From an uncultured Bacillota bacterium (GTDB lineage Bacteria > Bacillota > Clostridia > Peptostreptococcales > Anaerovoracaceae), in assembly GCA_949284065.1 (NCBI GenBank), contig CASDUO010000001.1, positions 27,214 through 91,213 on the forward strand: a stretch of DNA of 64,000 bases, read 5' to 3'. Within the stretch, counting starts at the first letter, position 1. Each line of letters opens with the position of its first letter. Positions 63,124 to 64,000 of this stretch are shown here, piece after piece. The position numbers were made by a program, and so were the translations under genes. The notes beneath the pieces were generated by a model. That model was not told the origin of the DNA and searched no databases. It was given only the letters and a program-made list of their open reading frames with translations.

Positions 63124-63182
63124 CTATAAATCCAGCACGGACTTTTCCACTGCCTTCATCACATCGGACCGATAGTTTTCCC
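63124..63182 (-). pseudogene. Remnant of a gene's 3' end (C-terminus only)
   Basis: Reads ENYRSDVMKAVEKSVLDL and a TAG stop. It is homologous to the C-terminus of the gene entering at the right edge (ENYRSGVAKAVEKFVLDV). No upstream coding region or start codon in this frame is recognisable. The 140 bp between 63183 and 63324 hold nothing I can identify. Confidence 0.7.
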
Positions 63183-63323
63183 TTGCCCGTCGTCTTCCCG
63201 CAGGACCCTGCTGTCATGCGAACTGACCGGTATACTGCTATCGGTTCTTTTTTGATTTCCCCGAGCACTTATACGTTCACAAGGAGATCCCCATCGGTCA
63301 GATCATTGTAGATACTGCGGCGC

Positions 63324-63722
63324 TCAGTCTTTGACCTCCTGCTTTTTCTGCTTGACAAGAATAACGATCGCCACAACGATAACGGCTACATGAGGAAGAA
63401 ACATAGCAAGGTCGGTCCAACTTGTCATACCCATTATCGCAACTAACGATACCGCAACTGTAAAATAATATGATATCGCTATCAGACATCGCCCGATTAT
63501 ATTCTTGAATACAGCCAAATGGATCAACATAACGATTCCCGTCAGATACGACCCCCATGTCATAGGATTGGATCTTACAAACACATCAGTCAAAAAATGT
63601 GTATCCATACTATCAAAGAATATCCAACAGAAATACAGAGAAACATAGATCACAACAGCCGTATCAGCAAGTACTGCAATGATATGTATCGGAGACTCCA
63701 TTATTTCGCTTATTTTCTGCAT
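63324..63722 (-). CDS. Orphan small membrane protein between direct repeats
   Basis: A 132-residue protein with four predicted transmembrane helices (IIAVLADTAVVIYVSLYFCW; YLTGIVMLIHLAVFKNIIG; AISYYFTVAVSLVAIMG; FLPHVAVIVVAIVILV) and a Lys-rich cytoplasmic tail KQKKQEVKD. I do not recognise a family. The ATG at 63722 is chosen because GGGGAGGGG lies ahead; the open frame reaches back to 63857 only by running through a fragment of topA. It is flanked by the two copies of a direct repeat. Confidence 0.7.
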   Translation of the reverse strand: MQKISEIMESPIHIIAVLADTAVVIYVSLYFCWIFFDSMDTHFLTDVFVRSNPMTWGSYLTGIVMLIHLAVFKNIIGRCLIAISYYFTVAVSLVAIMGMTSWTDLAMFLPHVAVIVVAIVILVKQKKQEVKD

Positions 63723-63775
63723 GAAAAACCCCTCCCCCTTCTTTATAACGTCCTTTGTCTTGGTCAGTAACCATG

Positions 63776-63840
63776 CCTTGTACTGTATCAGCTTTGCTTC
63801 ACGATTTTTTCTCCCTTGAGCAATGCCGTTATTGTACAAT
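63776..63840 (-). pseudogene. Broken 65-bp copy of an internal topA segment
   Basis: Matches topA at 59175-59240, with roughly 80% identity by eye and one single-base gap. In frame it reads NREAKLIQYKAW, against DYEAKLIQYKGEK in TopA. The similarity stops sharply at both ends. Confidence 0.85.
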
Positions 63841-63855
63841 GCCTTTCCCCTTATC

Positions 63856-63885
63856 ATTGTATTTTGTCTGTGCTCCCATTGTCAA
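63856..63885 (-). promoter_or_regulatory. Promoter-like element at repeat B
   Basis: Minus-strand TTGACA (inside the repeat) and TACAAT separated by 18 bp. It could drive the orphan membrane gene. Confidence 0.45.
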
Positions 63886-63989
63886 GAAAAAGGAGCCGTC
63901 AGGCTCCTTTCCCGATCTTCCTCTTATATATCTATACATCCAGCACGAACTTTTCCACTGCCTTCGCCACACCGGACCGATAGTTTTCC
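63875..63989. repeat. Direct repeat, copy B
   Basis: Pairs with 63067-63182. It contains the intact 3' end of the gene at the window edge, its terminator and the -35 box of a promoter. Confidence 0.85.
63887..63910 (-). terminator. Terminator inside repeat B
   Basis: Minus-strand GGAGCC and GGCTCC around a 4-nt loop, then TTTTT. It ends the gene entering from the right edge. Confidence 0.8.
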
Positions 63990-64000
63990 GGAGCGATATA
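63932..64000 (-). CDS. C-terminal end of a gene cut by the window edge
   Basis: The last 22 codons, reading YIAPENYRSGVAKAVEKFVL and two more residues before TAG. The pattern (…GVAKAVEKFV near the C-terminus) is compatible with Cof-type HAD hydrolases but is far too short to be sure. A terminator follows 22 bp later. Confidence 0.5.
   Translation of the reverse strand, partial: YIAPENYRSGVAKAVEKFVLDV

Larger units (their letters stand above)
63067..63182. repeat. Direct repeat, copy A
   Basis: About 116 bp matching copy B (63875-63989) with a minority of mismatches by eye. Both contain the end of a reading frame, a terminator and a -35 box. Copy A ends abruptly at 63182. Confidence 0.85.

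Noticed and set aside
63298..63558. An 86-codon minus-strand frame overlapping the orphan membrane gene
   Set aside because: It lacks a ribosome-binding site and membrane or domain pattern; the 63324-63722 frame has both a good site and clear helices.
1..64000. CRISPR arrays, insertion sequences, prophage or integrase genes, rRNA
   Set aside because: No regularly spaced repeats, transposase or integrase motifs or rRNA sequences were seen on reading through both strands.

Overview
This 64-kb window is a chromosomal segment of a low-to-mid G+C Gram-positive anaerobe of the Bacillota, most likely class Clostridia. The pointers are CodY, the cdaA-cdaR-glmM-glmS block, the priA-def-fmt-rsmB-prpC-prkC-rsgA-rpe block, long-form HPF, AGGAGG ribosome-binding sites, frequent GTG/TTG starts and a raiA-type structured RNA beside hpf. 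An arginine-deiminase operon, AsnA, a FeoA-FeoB fusion and a lysoplasmalogenase fit a fermentative anaerobe. I cannot name the family or genus. No prophage, insertion sequence, integrase, CRISPR array or rRNA was seen. Nearly everything is core housekeeping.

Layout. Almost all genes lie on the minus strand, so transcription mostly runs from high to low coordinates. 1-14.1 kb: yhaM-cca-recD2-comF, then the structured RNA, then hpf-cdaA-cdaR-glmM-glmS-ahcY-aminotransferase (c-di-AMP synthesis joined to amino-sugar precursor supply). 14.1-16.3 kb: an orphan charged protein and a sigma54-type activator. 16.4-19.0 kb: a short plus-strand island (DUF1847 protein, GIY-YIG protein, lysoplasmalogenase, exonuclease III), divergent from the activator across a region with four GTTGCC half-sites. 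19.0-31.1 kb: ybaK, feoAB, then carA-carB-arcB-arcA-arcC, i.e. carbamoyl-phosphate synthesis next to arginine catabolism. 31.3-49.6 kb: mreB, then a long convergence of cell-envelope, translation and signalling genes: asnA, priA, def, fmt, rsmB, prpC, prkC, rsgA, rpe, an LCP ligase, a TagGH-like exporter, ddl, thrS. 49.6-52.1 kb: queH, a plus-strand radical-SAM gene, proC and tdk. 52.2-53.8 kb: one operon of 15 tRNA genes, all with encoded CCA, with its own promoter and terminator. 53.9-63.0 kb: yigZ, codY, hslU, hslV, topA, dprA, yifB, yraN, an order conserved in Firmicutes. 63.0-64.0 kb: a direct repeat that brackets an orphan membrane protein and a 65-bp broken copy of topA.

The least ordinary points are: the structured RNA at 8560-8734 (best match: raiA motif); the activator that lacks a recognisable GAFTGA loop and faces a DUF1847 gene across symmetric operators; and the repeat-bracketed orphan gene with its topA scar at the right edge. 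Smaller oddities are a threonyl-tRNA synthetase without TGS, a PriA without the usual winged-helix segment, and hairpins in the tRNA spacers. I did not find a clear multi-gene system that I would call new. All identifications come from reading motifs and gene order; none was checked against a database.
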